DNA of 64,000 nucleotides from Anaerolineaceae bacterium (GTDB lineage Bacteria > Chloroflexota > Anaerolineae > Aggregatilineales > Phototrophicaceae), in the NCBI GenBank assembly GCA_002699585.1, contig PABP01000009.1, positions 62,001-126,000 on the forward strand. Direction: 5' to 3'. Position numbers and translations under genes: made by a program. Numbering within the stretch: the stretch's first letter is position 1; each line of letters opens with the position of its first letter. Positions 35,199-44,133 of the stretch are shown here, piece after piece. The notes beneath the pieces were generated by a model that was not told the origin of the DNA, did no database searches, and saw only the letters and a list, made by a program, of their open reading frames with translations.

Positions 35199-38087
35199 TT
35201 AGCGGGCAGCGGCCAGCGCATCACAGGCCGGACAAGAGCCGTCAGGCCGGATGATGGCATAGCCACCCTGCGGATCGGATGCGTACAGCGTGAAATCAAT
35301 ATTCCAGACGATCATCATCTGCGCTTTGCCGCTGTTAGATAGCAGCGAAGCCGCCCCGGCCAACCAGGCCGCTTGCTGGGCGACGGTCGTATTTTGACCC
35401 CATGCCCAGAATGACGGCAGCGCCGGGTAGCCTTCTGGCGTCAGATAGCCCAATTCGGTGATGCAAATCGGACGTTGGCCGCCGATGATGTTCCAGTGTT
35501 CGTTGAGGAACAACGAGAGATAACGAGTGTAGTAATTGTCACCACGCGGATCGCCGCTGGTGGCAGTTGGTGGGACCGCGCCTTCGTTATAGTGCATACC
35601 CAGGCAGTCCATGTAATTCAGACCACCCGCATCGACGACCTGCCGTAGCCAGTTATTATCGTTAACTACCTGTCCAGGGTAGGCATTCTCCGCGCCAGTT
35701 GGCGAGGGAGCCGCGCCGATGACAATCGTGCTGCCATTGGCGCTCTTGATCGACTGATAAGCCAGCCGCAGCATATTGACATAACCGCCGCCACTGATCT
35801 GGTTACGCGGCCATTCACGGTCGATATTGGGTTCGTTCCAGACTTCAATGGCATCTGCGCCGGAAGCGGCGATGGCACCCAGCCAGTTGGCGAACTCACG
35901 CAAATAGGCTTCGCCACCTGCGGCGACATCTGCCGGGTTGCCGACTGTGCCGACTAGCGCTTTGAACCCGGCGGCGTGTGCCTGCCCGACGAAGGCAATC
36001 GCGTCAGAAGCATCATAACCGGGGTAAAAGCGAATCTGTTTCTTCATCCAGGTCATACCGGAGCGCTGCATAGCGCCTATAGCCGCGCCGCTGACGTTGT
36101 GGACATGGCCACCCAGAGCGAAATCGCCGATGCTGCCTGCGGCGGGTGCCACTGCACTAAATCCGCCACCCGTTGACCCGGCTGTCGGGATGATCGGTGC
36201 AGGTGTTGGCGTGACAGTGGGCGTCGGTGTGGGTGTCGCTGTCGGTGGGGGCGTGGGTGTTGGCGTCGGTTGGAACAGGGCCACAGCCGCACCGCTACGC
36301 ACGCTCTGGTTGGCTTCCTGGCCGATGCCGACCACAGCCACGTTAACCGCATAGTTGCCGTCGGGCGCTTCCAACGTGATGATGAGATCTTCACGCAGGC
36401 CCGTCGTGATTTCATCGACAAGGCCATTGGCGCTCTCGACGCTCCAGCGCAGGGCCAGGTCAGTCGGTGATGGTGCGCTTGGTATCTGCGTGCGATAGTC
36501 TTCAACGGCGGCGTACACATCTTGTGCCAGGTCGTTACTGAGCATGTCCTCAAAGGCGACACCGCCCAGTGCGAACGGAATCGTCATGTCCATGCGGTAG
36601 CGTAGGGCATCACCAGTCGTTAGCCAGATGCGTGCGCGCGGCGTTTCGTCGGCGTTCAAATAGTCAATATAGGGCGCGTTGATGATCGTATCGACGCCCG
36701 CGTTGGCTTGCAGGCCATCCAGATAAGCGCGGATTTCGCTGCCTGGTTCAATCGAACCCGTTTCGCTGACGTTAGGTGCCTCTACCACGACATTACCCAT
36801 ACCAGCCAGCGCGGCATCATAGCCAATTGTCGTAAACGCGCCTTCAAACTCGCGCACGGACTGTGCTGTCAGGCCCAAGGTGATCTTATAGCGATTCATC
36901 TCACGGATACCCCAGCGCAGCATGGCCTCGACCAGTTGCGTTTCACCAGGGGTATAGGTTTCCGGGTCCAGGCCCATGTCGATCTGCACGATGTCGGCGC
37001 CTTTGCCAATCGCGCGCCAATCGTATGCGCCTGTCTGCCAGACGCCATCGACATTTTCCGCAGCCGGAACCACCACGCCCAATAGTAGGCCGAGCGTATC
37101 CATACGCTGGCCCAGGTCGCTGATGAAGGTGCTGAAGTTATCGCGCTGATCTTCGCTCAGGCCGCGATAGTCGATGAACACGCCATCATAGCCGCCAACA
37201 CTCGCTAATTGGGCAATGCCCGACGCATGCTCGTTGCGCAGCGTGCGATTGCCCAAAATTGTATTGGCTGTTGTTGTATCCAGCGCACGCGGGTCGGCAA
37301 AGTCACGGATGATGGGCATCACGAGATAGCCGTTATTGGTATCGAAACCCGGTGCTAGACTGCCGATGATCTTGCCATCCAGCGTGGGTTGCAACCCTGC
37401 CGGGGCGACGACTGTCGCCAGATTGGCGGTGTCGGCATTCAACACCTGTGACACGTCATAGCTGATGACCACGCGCGGCGTATCCGGTGCGGCCTGGAAA
37501 AGCGCCACATGCTGGTACAGCTCGTCAGTTGTCGCTTCCAGACGATTATCGACCACCTGCGCCGGGATGAATTCCCATGCCTGGGTTTCATCTTGCCAGC
37601 CGTACAGGTCGAGCAAGTCACGTTCCGGGGCGTTACCGGGTATGTTGATGCTGTAGACCAGCGCATCGGGTGTGTCGCCATTGGTTTCAATGCTATAGAC
37701 CGGGCTTTGCAGTGCCAGATAATAGGGTACCGCACTGCGCGTTGTCGGTATCCATTCCTGCGTGCTGCCATCATTCGCAACGTAATCACGCAGGCCGATG
37801 GCACTCAGATTGGCTCCAAAATCATCGCTGGGAGCCGCTGCCACCAGCCTAAAACCCTGATCGGTCGTCGTCAGGCTCTCGCCCGGTTCTGCCAATGGCA
37901 CGAACTTGGGGCCAAACATGCGATCATACAGGTTAATGGGCGGCAAGAATAAGCCGACGATCACGAGTACAAAGACGATGAAGGCCGTTAGCGAGGTGAC
38001 AATCCAGCAGCCCGGTGTATTACGTGGCCCAGGCGGACGATCATCAAGAGGGATACGCGGATCGGCGGGTTCGGGGTTTACAACCAT
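35199..38087 (-). CDS. Two-domain surface protein: GH18-like plus GH-A glycosidase, array member 2
   Basis: 962 residues. A proline-rich cytoplasmic start and membrane anchor (about 28-50) precede a GH18-like barrel (about 150-480) with YDGVFIDYRGL where active GH18 enzymes have DxxDxDxE; Arg replaces the catalytic Glu, so this part is probably non-catalytic. A beta module and a (TPTP)n linker follow, then the GH-A barrel (about 660-955) with IEVWNEPNIDREW and ICITELGYLTPEGY, ending IIRPDGSCPACDAL. GAGG precedes the ATG. It sits between two shorter paralogues. The GH18-like part may bind a chitin- or peptidoglycan-like glycan while the GH-A part cuts. Confidence 0.82.
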   Translation of the reverse strand: MVVNPEPADPRIPLDDRPPGPRNTPGCWIVTSLTAFIVFVLVIVGLFLPPINLYDRMFGPKFVPLAEPGESLTTTDQGFRLVAAAPSDDFGANLSAIGLRDYVANDGSTQEWIPTTRSAVPYYLALQSPVYSIETNGDTPDALVYSINIPGNAPERDLLDLYGWQDETQAWEFIPAQVVDNRLEATTDELYQHVALFQAAPDTPRVVISYDVSQVLNADTANLATVVAPAGLQPTLDGKIIGSLAPGFDTNNGYLVMPIIRDFADPRALDTTTANTILGNRTLRNEHASGIAQLASVGGYDGVFIDYRGLSEDQRDNFSTFISDLGQRMDTLGLLLGVVVPAAENVDGVWQTGAYDWRAIGKGADIVQIDMGLDPETYTPGETQLVEAMLRWGIREMNRYKITLGLTAQSVREFEGAFTTIGYDAALAGMGNVVVEAPNVSETGSIEPGSEIRAYLDGLQANAGVDTIINAPYIDYLNADETPRARIWLTTGDALRYRMDMTIPFALGGVAFEDMLSNDLAQDVYAAVEDYRTQIPSAPSPTDLALRWSVESANGLVDEITTGLREDLIITLEAPDGNYAVNVAVVGIGQEANQSVRSGAAVALFQPTPTPTPPPTATPTPTPTVTPTPAPIIPTAGSTGGGFSAVAPAAGSIGDFALGGHVHNVSGAAIGAMQRSGMTWMKKQIRFYPGYDASDAIAFVGQAHAAGFKALVGTVGNPADVAAGGEAYLREFANWLGAIAASGADAIEVWNEPNIDREWPRNQISGGGYVNMLRLAYQSIKSANGSTIVIGAAPSPTGAENAYPGQVVNDNNWLRQVVDAGGLNYMDCLGMHYNEGAVPPTATSGDPRGDNYYTRYLSLFLNEHWNIIGGQRPICITELGYLTPEGYPALPSFWAWGQNTTVAQQAAWLAGAASLLSNSGKAQMMIVWNIDFTLYASDPQGGYAIIRPDGSCPACDALAAAR

Positions 38088-38172
38088 AGTGACCTCAGAT
38101 TCGGAAACAAGTGCTCAATGGGAGCGCGTGTGATGGCGCTCCCACAAATCATGAACGATATAGGGCTGGGGG

Positions 38173-39870
38173 TCAATTGCCCAGGGCAGCGCAGGCTGGG
38201 CAGCTTCCATCGGGCCGGATAATCGCATAACCGCCCATGGGGTCATCGCCGTAGATGCCCGTGAAATCAACATTCCATACGATAATCAGGCGGACGCGGC
38301 CACTGCTGCGGCCCCGGCTGATAGCGCCATCAAGCCATGCGGCGTGTTCCGCCACGCTGGTATCCCCCGCCCAGGCGAAGCCACCCGGCAGCGGACCGTA
38401 GCCCTCTGGCGTCAGGTAGCCCAATTCCGTAAAGCAAACGGGTTTACCGAAGGTGCGATAATACAGGTTGACCATGCTGCCATAGTAGCGTGTATGGTAT
38501 TCGCCGCGCGGGTCGCCCGATGTCCAGTTGGGCGGCACGATGCCTTCGTTATAGTGGGCACCAGCGCAATCCATATAGCGGCTCGCGCCTGCCGCAGCCA
38601 TCTGCTGGATGAAGGGCTGGTCATCGCAGCCTGCGCCACTACAGCCACCGAAAAATCCGGTTGGGGCTGGGGCGGCACTGACGACCATCGTATTGGCGTT
38701 GACGGACTTAATCGCATTGTAAGAGGCAGCTAGCAACTGCGTATAATTGGCGCCGCTGATATGGCCACTGGGCCATTCGCGGTCGATGTTCGGCTCATTC
38801 CAGACTTCCACCGCATCCACGCCTAGGGCCGCTAGACCCGCGACATACCCCGCATAGGCGTCGTTATAGCCGCCGTTCATCACCTGGCCGGGATCACCGA
38901 CCACGCCCAGCAGCACCCGGAAACCCAGATTGTGCGATTCATTGATGAAGCCGGCCCAACCGCTGGGGTCATCGCCCTGATTGTAGCGCACCTGGATTTT
39001 CACCCAGGTCATGCCCGCTTGCCACATATAATTGGCCGTGGTCGTGTTCAAATTGCGGATATGGCCACCGTAGGAAAAACCACGTACCGCGCTGTTGCTG
39101 GTGACGGGCGGTGGCAGAGCCACATTGCTGGTATCCGGTGCGGCTTCTTCTGCGGCAGGTGCGGGTGCGCCACCACCCGGAATCGGCAGCGAGAAAGGCG
39201 TATCTGCGGAAATCGCAGGTAGCGATAATATTTCATTGATAGTGATGCTGGTCAAATTCGCAGCCACCCAACCGACTTCACCGCGATTGTTAGCACCGCG
39301 TACCCAGTTGAGGTTGCCATCTTGGCCATCGACCAGCAGCGTGTCGCCATAGCTGACACCACCCACACGCCGGAAATCGGTGCCGGGGCCGCTGCGCATG
39401 TTCAAATTGCCATTGGCCGTGATCGTGACGCCGTTGCCGCTGGGAGCGGCATTATTGGCTGGGGCCTGGGGCGCGCTCGGTTCGGGCTGCTCGGCGGGGG
39501 CGCTGGGCGCTTCCACGACTGCACCGGGCGGGGGCGCTGGGACTGTAATGGGGGCTTCGCAGTCGATCACAGGCAGGGTTGCGATCTGATCCGTGCCGAC
39601 GCTCAGGTTATCAGGGGCATAAATCCAACCCACGTTACCATTCTGGCTGATACCGCGCACCCAGGTATTGTCGCTGATGCGGCCATCGAGGGCGATGTTC
39701 ATGCCCGTTTGCAGGGTAGCGACCCGCCGCCACTGCGTCCCGGCGCACACGCGCAGCGACAGGTTGTTCTGTGCGGCAGCGACCAGGCCTTGCGCTTGGA
39801 TGACGCCTGCCATCATAGCTAGCATCATCAACGTAAAGGATAGTCTGAACAGGAACCCGCGTTGTTTCAC
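38173..39870 (-). CDS. SH3-SH3-GH-A surface protein, array member 1
   Basis: 565 residues. A signal peptide (LSFTLMMLAMMAGVIQAQ) is followed by two SH3-like modules (LSLRVCAGTQWRRVATLQTG; LNMRSGPGTDFRRVGGVSYG), Pro/Ala linkers, and a GH-A barrel with VEVWNEPNIDREW and VCFTELGYLTPEGY, ending IIRPDGSCPACAAL. Start is GTG at 39870 with AGGCAAGAGG upstream. It is the first gene of the four-paralogue array. SH3 modules would bind the wall while the barrel hydrolyses a glycan; its C-terminal 290 residues are closest to member 2. Confidence 0.85.
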   Translation of the reverse strand: MKQRGFLFRLSFTLMMLAMMAGVIQAQGLVAAAQNNLSLRVCAGTQWRRVATLQTGMNIALDGRISDNTWVRGISQNGNVGWIYAPDNLSVGTDQIATLPVIDCEAPITVPAPPPGAVVEAPSAPAEQPEPSAPQAPANNAAPSGNGVTITANGNLNMRSGPGTDFRRVGGVSYGDTLLVDGQDGNLNWVRGANNRGEVGWVAANLTSITINEILSLPAISADTPFSLPIPGGGAPAPAAEEAAPDTSNVALPPPVTSNSAVRGFSYGGHIRNLNTTTANYMWQAGMTWVKIQVRYNQGDDPSGWAGFINESHNLGFRVLLGVVGDPGQVMNGGYNDAYAGYVAGLAALGVDAVEVWNEPNIDREWPSGHISGANYTQLLAASYNAIKSVNANTMVVSAAPAPTGFFGGCSGAGCDDQPFIQQMAAAGASRYMDCAGAHYNEGIVPPNWTSGDPRGEYHTRYYGSMVNLYYRTFGKPVCFTELGYLTPEGYGPLPGGFAWAGDTSVAEHAAWLDGAISRGRSSGRVRLIIVWNVDFTGIYGDDPMGGYAIIRPDGSCPACAALGN

Positions 39871-40213
39871 CCTCTTGCCTCCACAAAGACTTTATGCAGT
39901 AAGACTTCTCGTAGTCATGTATTTGGTAGAAAAGTTTTTGGTCGTGTTTCTGCTAAACGCATTTTCGTGAAAATCGGGCTGATATGCGCGCTGTTGCTGA
40001 TCGCCCCCTGGGAATTCTGTGCAGGGTGGCGCGGGCGGCATTGTAGCAGAGGGTGGGGCCTTTATCAATCGGTGTCGCCCGACGCCTGACCCACGCTCAT
40101 ATGACATCAACTGGGGGCAGAATGCCGTATTTTACTGCTAACGGAAATACGGTACACTGCTGCCCACGACCCATCAACACTGCAATTCATATCAAACAAC
40201 GGAAGCCAATGCC
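39871..40213. other. 343-base divergent intergenic region
   Basis: Separates the glycosidase array from the methyltransferase gene and must hold promoters for both. I see AT-rich segments around 39890-39970 and GC-rich ones around 40000-40090, but no promoter, hairpin or small gene I can support. Confidence 0.5.
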
Positions 40214-40978
40214 ATGTCTGCTTACTATAACTTGATTGCCCGCTATTATGATTCCCACACGGATGATGATGATCTGGCAGTGTACAGCCAATTGGCCGAG
40301 GAATATGGCGGTCCCATCTTTGATGTGGGCTGTGGGACCGGGCGCGTGCTGTTGCATTTAGCACAGGAAGGGTACAAGGTACATGGCATTGATAACAATC
40401 GGGCCATGCTCGATTTGTTCGATGATAAGCTGGCCGCGCTGCCGCAACTGGCAGAAAACATCTCCTATGCTGAAGGCGATGTGCTGAGCTATGAAGATAG
40501 CACGCGCTATTCTCTCATCCTGCTGACCTACAACGCGCTGATGCACTTCCATGAACAAGATGTGCAGATCGCCCTGCTTGAGAAATTACGCAGCCTGATA
40601 GCTGACGATGGCCTGCTGGTCATCGACCTGCCCAACGCGGGCGATACCTTCGCTACCGAAGACAGTGACAGTATCATTTTCGACCGCACGTTCCTCGACC
40701 CTGAAACAGGCTACATGGTGATGTTGCAGTCCTTTAGCGAGTTGGACCGCACCACGCAGCTTATGCAGGTCGATTGGATATATGACATCATCACTGAGGA
40801 TGGCGCAGTTCGCCGTATCGTCGCACCGCACCTGCTGCGCTACTACTTCTACCCGGAAATCAAGCTGCTGCTGGAACGCACGGGTTTTACCATCGAAGGG
40901 GTTTTCGGTGATACCGATGGCAACCCCTTCGAGGATGGTTGCGAGCGCATGATTGTCTACGCTGCGCCTGCTACATAA
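40214..40978 (+). CDS. Class I SAM-dependent methyltransferase
   Basis: 254 residues. The start SAYYNLIARYYDSHTDDDD resembles small-molecule methyltransferases. Motif I is IFDVGCGTGRVLLHLA, with the acidic end of strand 2 in VHGIDNN and motif II in GDVLSYED. The C-terminal half is a beta-rich lid (YMVMLQSFSELDRTTQLMQV). The substrate cannot be told. AAGCC-type weak ribosome-binding site. It converges on the tryptophanase gene with 13 bases between stops. Confidence 0.88.
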   Translation: MSAYYNLIARYYDSHTDDDDLAVYSQLAEEYGGPIFDVGCGTGRVLLHLAQEGYKVHGIDNNRAMLDLFDDKLAALPQLAENISYAEGDVLSYEDSTRYSLILLTYNALMHFHEQDVQIALLEKLRSLIADDGLLVIDLPNAGDTFATEDSDSIIFDRTFLDPETGYMVMLQSFSELDRTTQLMQVDWIYDIITEDGAVRRIVAPHLLRYYFYPEIKLLLERTGFTIEGVFGDTDGNPFEDGCERMIVYAAPAT

Positions 40979-40991
40979 TGCGTGCTTCTGC

Positions 40992-42386
40992 TTATTCAAC
41001 CGGCGCCATGCGGATGGTGAAGTGCCGCAGAACGGGCGCTTGTTCAACGATGCGATAACCGGGCAGCGTGTCGCGGCGTTCATACAGTGCCAGCAGGACT
41101 TCCGCCAGATAGTCGACATGGCTCTGCGTATACACTCGCCTGGGGAATGCCAAGCGCACCAGATCCATTGGCGCGGGCTTTTCCGTGCCATCGGGCTGCA
41201 TGCCGAACATGACCGAGCCAATCTCGACGCCGCGCACGCCACCCAGCAGGTAGAGCGCATTGGTCAGTGACCACGCCGGATACTGGTCATCGGGGATATG
41301 GGGCAGCATGGCGCGCGCATCAATGTACAGCGCATGGCCACCTGTCGGCTGCACAATCGGGATGCCTGCCGAAGAAATCTTCTCGCCTAAATACGCCACT
41401 GAGCGAATCCGATAGCGCAGGTAATCTTCGTCGAGCGCTTCGTATAAGCCGACAGCAATCGCCTCCAGATCGTAACCCGCCAAACCACCATAAGTCGGGA
41501 AACCTTCCGTCAGGATCAGCAGGTTGCGGCATTGCTGGGCGAGGGTATCGTCATTCAATGCCAAAAAGCCGCCGATGTTGGCCATGCCATCTTTCTTGGC
41601 GCTCATCGTGCAGCCGTCGGCATAACTAAAGAGTTCACGCGCGATCTCAATCGGCGTCTTATCAGCATAGCCTTCTTCCCGCAGTTTGATGAACCACGAA
41701 TTCTCCGCGAAGCGGCAGGCATCCAAAATGAAGGGCAGGCCATAACTATGGGCCAGCTCACTGACCGCTTTGATATTCGCCATGCTGACGGGCTGGCCAC
41801 CGCCGGAGTTATTCGTCACAGTGGCCATAACAAAGGGAATGTTCTCTGGGCCGACACTCTCAATCGTTTCGCGCAATTTGTCCAAGTCCACATTGCCCTT
41901 GAAAGGGTGGATGGTCTGCGGTTGGCGGCCCTCTGCAATGACCAGATCGCGTGCTTCACCCTTGCAGACTTCAATGTTGGCGCGGGTCGTATCGAAGTGC
42001 GTGTTGCTGGGGATGACCATGCCTTCGGTCACGGTTGAGGAAAACAGAATGTGCTCAGCGGCGCGTCCCTGGTGGGTCGGAATAATGTGCTTGAAGCCGG
42101 TGATGTCTTTAACGGCATTCTCAAAGCGATAGAACGAGTCCGACCCGGCGTAGGATTCGTCACTGGCGATCATGGCTGCCCACTGGCGCGAGGACATCGC
42201 ACCCGTGCCGCTGTCGGTCAGCAAGTCGATCAGGACGTGCTCGGCCCGCAGCAAAAACGGATTGTATCCAGCCTCGGCCAGAGCATCGCGCCGTTGCTGG
42301 GGCGTCGTAAATTTGATGGGTTCCACCGAGCGTATCTGAAACGGCTCGATAATCGTTTTGATGTCAATATCGTAGTATTTGTTCAT
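40992..42386 (-). CDS. tnaA: Tryptophanase (tryptophan indole-lyase)
   Basis: 464 residues, PLP fold type I, splitting L-tryptophan into indole, pyruvate and ammonia. PLP Lys is in TMSAKKDGMANIGG (K265 by my count), with DACRFAENSWF binding the ring nitrogen. Tyrosine phenol-lyase is very similar; I favour tryptophanase because VRGVEIGS and the terminal VLRHFT carry the tryptophanase-type residues (phenol-lyases have VRSMERG and LRFFT). Start at 42386, since the upstream 33 codons look non-coding. No tnaC-like leader with a Trp codon was seen. No transporter gene is adjacent. Confidence 0.87.
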   Translation of the reverse strand: MNKYYDIDIKTIIEPFQIRSVEPIKFTTPQQRRDALAEAGYNPFLLRAEHVLIDLLTDSGTGAMSSRQWAAMIASDESYAGSDSFYRFENAVKDITGFKHIIPTHQGRAAEHILFSSTVTEGMVIPSNTHFDTTRANIEVCKGEARDLVIAEGRQPQTIHPFKGNVDLDKLRETIESVGPENIPFVMATVTNNSGGGQPVSMANIKAVSELAHSYGLPFILDACRFAENSWFIKLREEGYADKTPIEIARELFSYADGCTMSAKKDGMANIGGFLALNDDTLAQQCRNLLILTEGFPTYGGLAGYDLEAIAVGLYEALDEDYLRYRIRSVAYLGEKISSAGIPIVQPTGGHALYIDARAMLPHIPDDQYPAWSLTNALYLLGGVRGVEIGSVMFGMQPDGTEKPAPMDLVRLAFPRRVYTQSHVDYLAEVLLALYERRDTLPGYRIVEQAPVLRHFTIRMAPVE

Positions 42387-42675
42387 CAGGTGACCTGTTT
42401 GCGGGTTAGTTGAATGAGATTGAAGGGTAACAAAAGATGCTGTACCCGACGAGATAATAGGCTCATTTATCCAAATCGAAAACACCTGTTACGAGCTTAA
42501 CCGGAATCAGTTTGCTAACATGCCCATAACAGCCTTGCCGGATTGAGCGTAAAATCAATCCAGCAGAATATAACGGAAATCCCACCGTCCTGCGCTTACG
42601 AAGTGTCGATGTGAACCGTTTTTGTGGTGACGTTAGAACCTAATGTCGCGCCTGATGCAGGGCCTGATCTATGGC

Positions 42676-43002
42676 CTAATCTACAATAAAGTAGCGGATC
42701 GTAAACGAGAGATACTCGTTGGTCGCTTCGGAGAAGTCATGCACGACGCGGTCAACCTGGGCCGCCGGTGACCCTCTGTAGAGGAAGTTCAACAATTGCC
42801 GGAGCTGCTCAGGTGTGCCTTCGGCTACGACTTCAACCGATCCATCGGGTTGGTTGCACACATACCCGGTGACGTCTAAGGTGCAGGCTTTTTGCTGAGT
42901 AAAGTAGCGGTAGCTCACCCCTTGGACGCGCCCGGATACAATGGCGTGCAGGCGCTGTTTAGTCAGGATCTGTTTGGGTGGGTGGGTTTCGATTTCGCTC
43001 AT
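42676..43002 (-). CDS. acyP: Acylphosphatase
   Basis: 108 residues. The phosphate loop and catalytic Arg are in VSGRVQGVSYRYFTQQ, and the catalytic Asn in GYVCNQPDGSVEVVAEG. It hydrolyses carboxyl-phosphate bonds. A ~20-residue N-terminal extension precedes the usual start. ATG 43002 has AAAGG upstream; a TTG at 43023 is possible. The 289-base gap between it and the tryptophanase gene holds no gene I can see. Confidence 0.92.
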   Translation of the reverse strand: MSEIETHPPKQILTKQRLHAIVSGRVQGVSYRYFTQQKACTLDVTGYVCNQPDGSVEVVAEGTPEQLRQLLNFLYRGSPAAQVDRVVHDFSEATNEYLSFTIRYFIVD

Positions 43003-43055
43003 CGCTAAGCCTTTCAAGCTCAACTTGGCTGGTGACTATCGACGTTATGTCGATA

Positions 43056-43084
43056 TTGACATTGTAACACTTCAATCGTATACC
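43056..43084 (+). promoter_or_regulatory. Sigma-70 type promoter for the lipoprotein at 43115
   Basis: Perfect TTGACA at 43056-43061, 17-base spacer, TATACC at 43079-43084. The ATG follows 31 bases after the -10 box. Confidence 0.7.
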
Positions 43085-43114
43085 AAATCGGCATGCAAAG
43101 TATAGGATCATATT

Positions 43115-44008
43115 ATGCAGCGCCAAACGCCCAGTATTTGTACAGTTTGCTCAATAATAGCCGTCATGTTGCTGGTTTTGGTGGGCTGTACCCCGGCTGG
43201 GAACGCGCCTACCCCCTATGCGACCCGAACCCTCAGTGCGCCAGGTATCGTAGCTAGCCCTACGATTGACCTACAGACGTCAGAAGAATTGTACGGCTCA
43301 GAGTCCGGTTACACGGGCAATGTGGGCCAGAGCGACCTGACGGCGGCCTCGCTGCCATCGCGCGGTGTGCTGCCCCCGGCGGCGGCGACCTTGGAAGGCG
43401 CTGACGACAGTGTCGATGCCGCCTCGAGCGTTAACATCACCCTGGTTGATGGCTCGTTGTGGCATGGTGATCTGTATTCGCCGCTGCCCGGCTTACAGCC
43501 CGATCCGACCGTACGGGTTCCAGGAGTGTTGCTGGTGGCCAGCGACCGCGTCGGCTGGGGTTTGCTCCCGGCTCAGTTACAAATTAATGGCCTAGCGGCT
43601 CTGGTCGTTGATGCGCCTGCCAATGCGATTGACCTCGTGACTGTGCTGGAGTCGCTCAGTGAAGTCGGCAATGTCGATCCCGGTCGGCTGGCCCTCATCA
43701 GCGCCGATACCAGCATTCCGGTATCGTTAGCGGGCTGTGACCTGTCTGGTTTGTGCGATGCTATCGTTTTACTCAGCCCGATGGATGCCGATACCACACT
43801 GGTCGAGTCGCTGAGTGCCCAGCCCATGTGGATCGCCGCTGCCAACTCCGATGGTCAGTCCTACCCGGTGGCCCTGTCTTACATGACCATTGGCAGCAAC
43901 GTCACTTTCACAGAATACAATACGGGGCAGGGCACGGGCCTGCTGACCAACGAAGGCGTCATCGAGGATATCGTGACATGGTTGAACGATATTCTTGCTG
44001 GCCAATAA
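43115..44008 (+). CDS. Lipoprotein with degenerate alpha/beta-hydrolase-like fold
   Basis: 297 residues. Signal peptide and lipobox IAVMLLVLVGC lead into a Thr/Pro-rich linker, then a domain with the alternating pattern of an alpha/beta hydrolase (VPGVLLVASDRVGWG, LAALVVDAPANAIDLVTVL, IVLLSPMDADT, final helix EDIVTWLNDIL). Where a hydrolase has GxSxG there is LALISADTSIPVSLAGC, so the nucleophile elbow is not conserved. Probably non-enzymatic, tethered outside the membrane. It has its own strong promoter and terminator, so it is a single-gene unit. Confidence 0.75.
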   Translation: MQRQTPSICTVCSIIAVMLLVLVGCTPAGNAPTPYATRTLSAPGIVASPTIDLQTSEELYGSESGYTGNVGQSDLTAASLPSRGVLPPAAATLEGADDSVDAASSVNITLVDGSLWHGDLYSPLPGLQPDPTVRVPGVLLVASDRVGWGLLPAQLQINGLAALVVDAPANAIDLVTVLESLSEVGNVDPGRLALISADTSIPVSLAGCDLSGLCDAIVLLSPMDADTTLVESLSAQPMWIAAANSDGQSYPVALSYMTIGSNVTFTEYNTGQGTGLLTNEGVIEDIVTWLNDILAGQ

Positions 44009-44084
44009 TGGGGCATATCTAAAAGGGTGTTTTTGAGCTTCGTGGGGACGCATCACGCTGCATCTGACCAATTTACAGTAATCA

Positions 44085-44113
44085 AAAAGGACGGGTACGA
44101 TTCCCGTCCTTTT
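44085..44113. terminator. Bidirectional Rho-independent terminator
   Basis: Perfect 11-bp arms AAAAGGACGGG (44085-44095) and CCCGTCCTTTT (44103-44113) with a seven-base loop between the lipoprotein gene and pheT, which converge. Confidence 0.92.
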
Positions 44114-44133
44114 GCATTCTGTTGTACGGGCTG

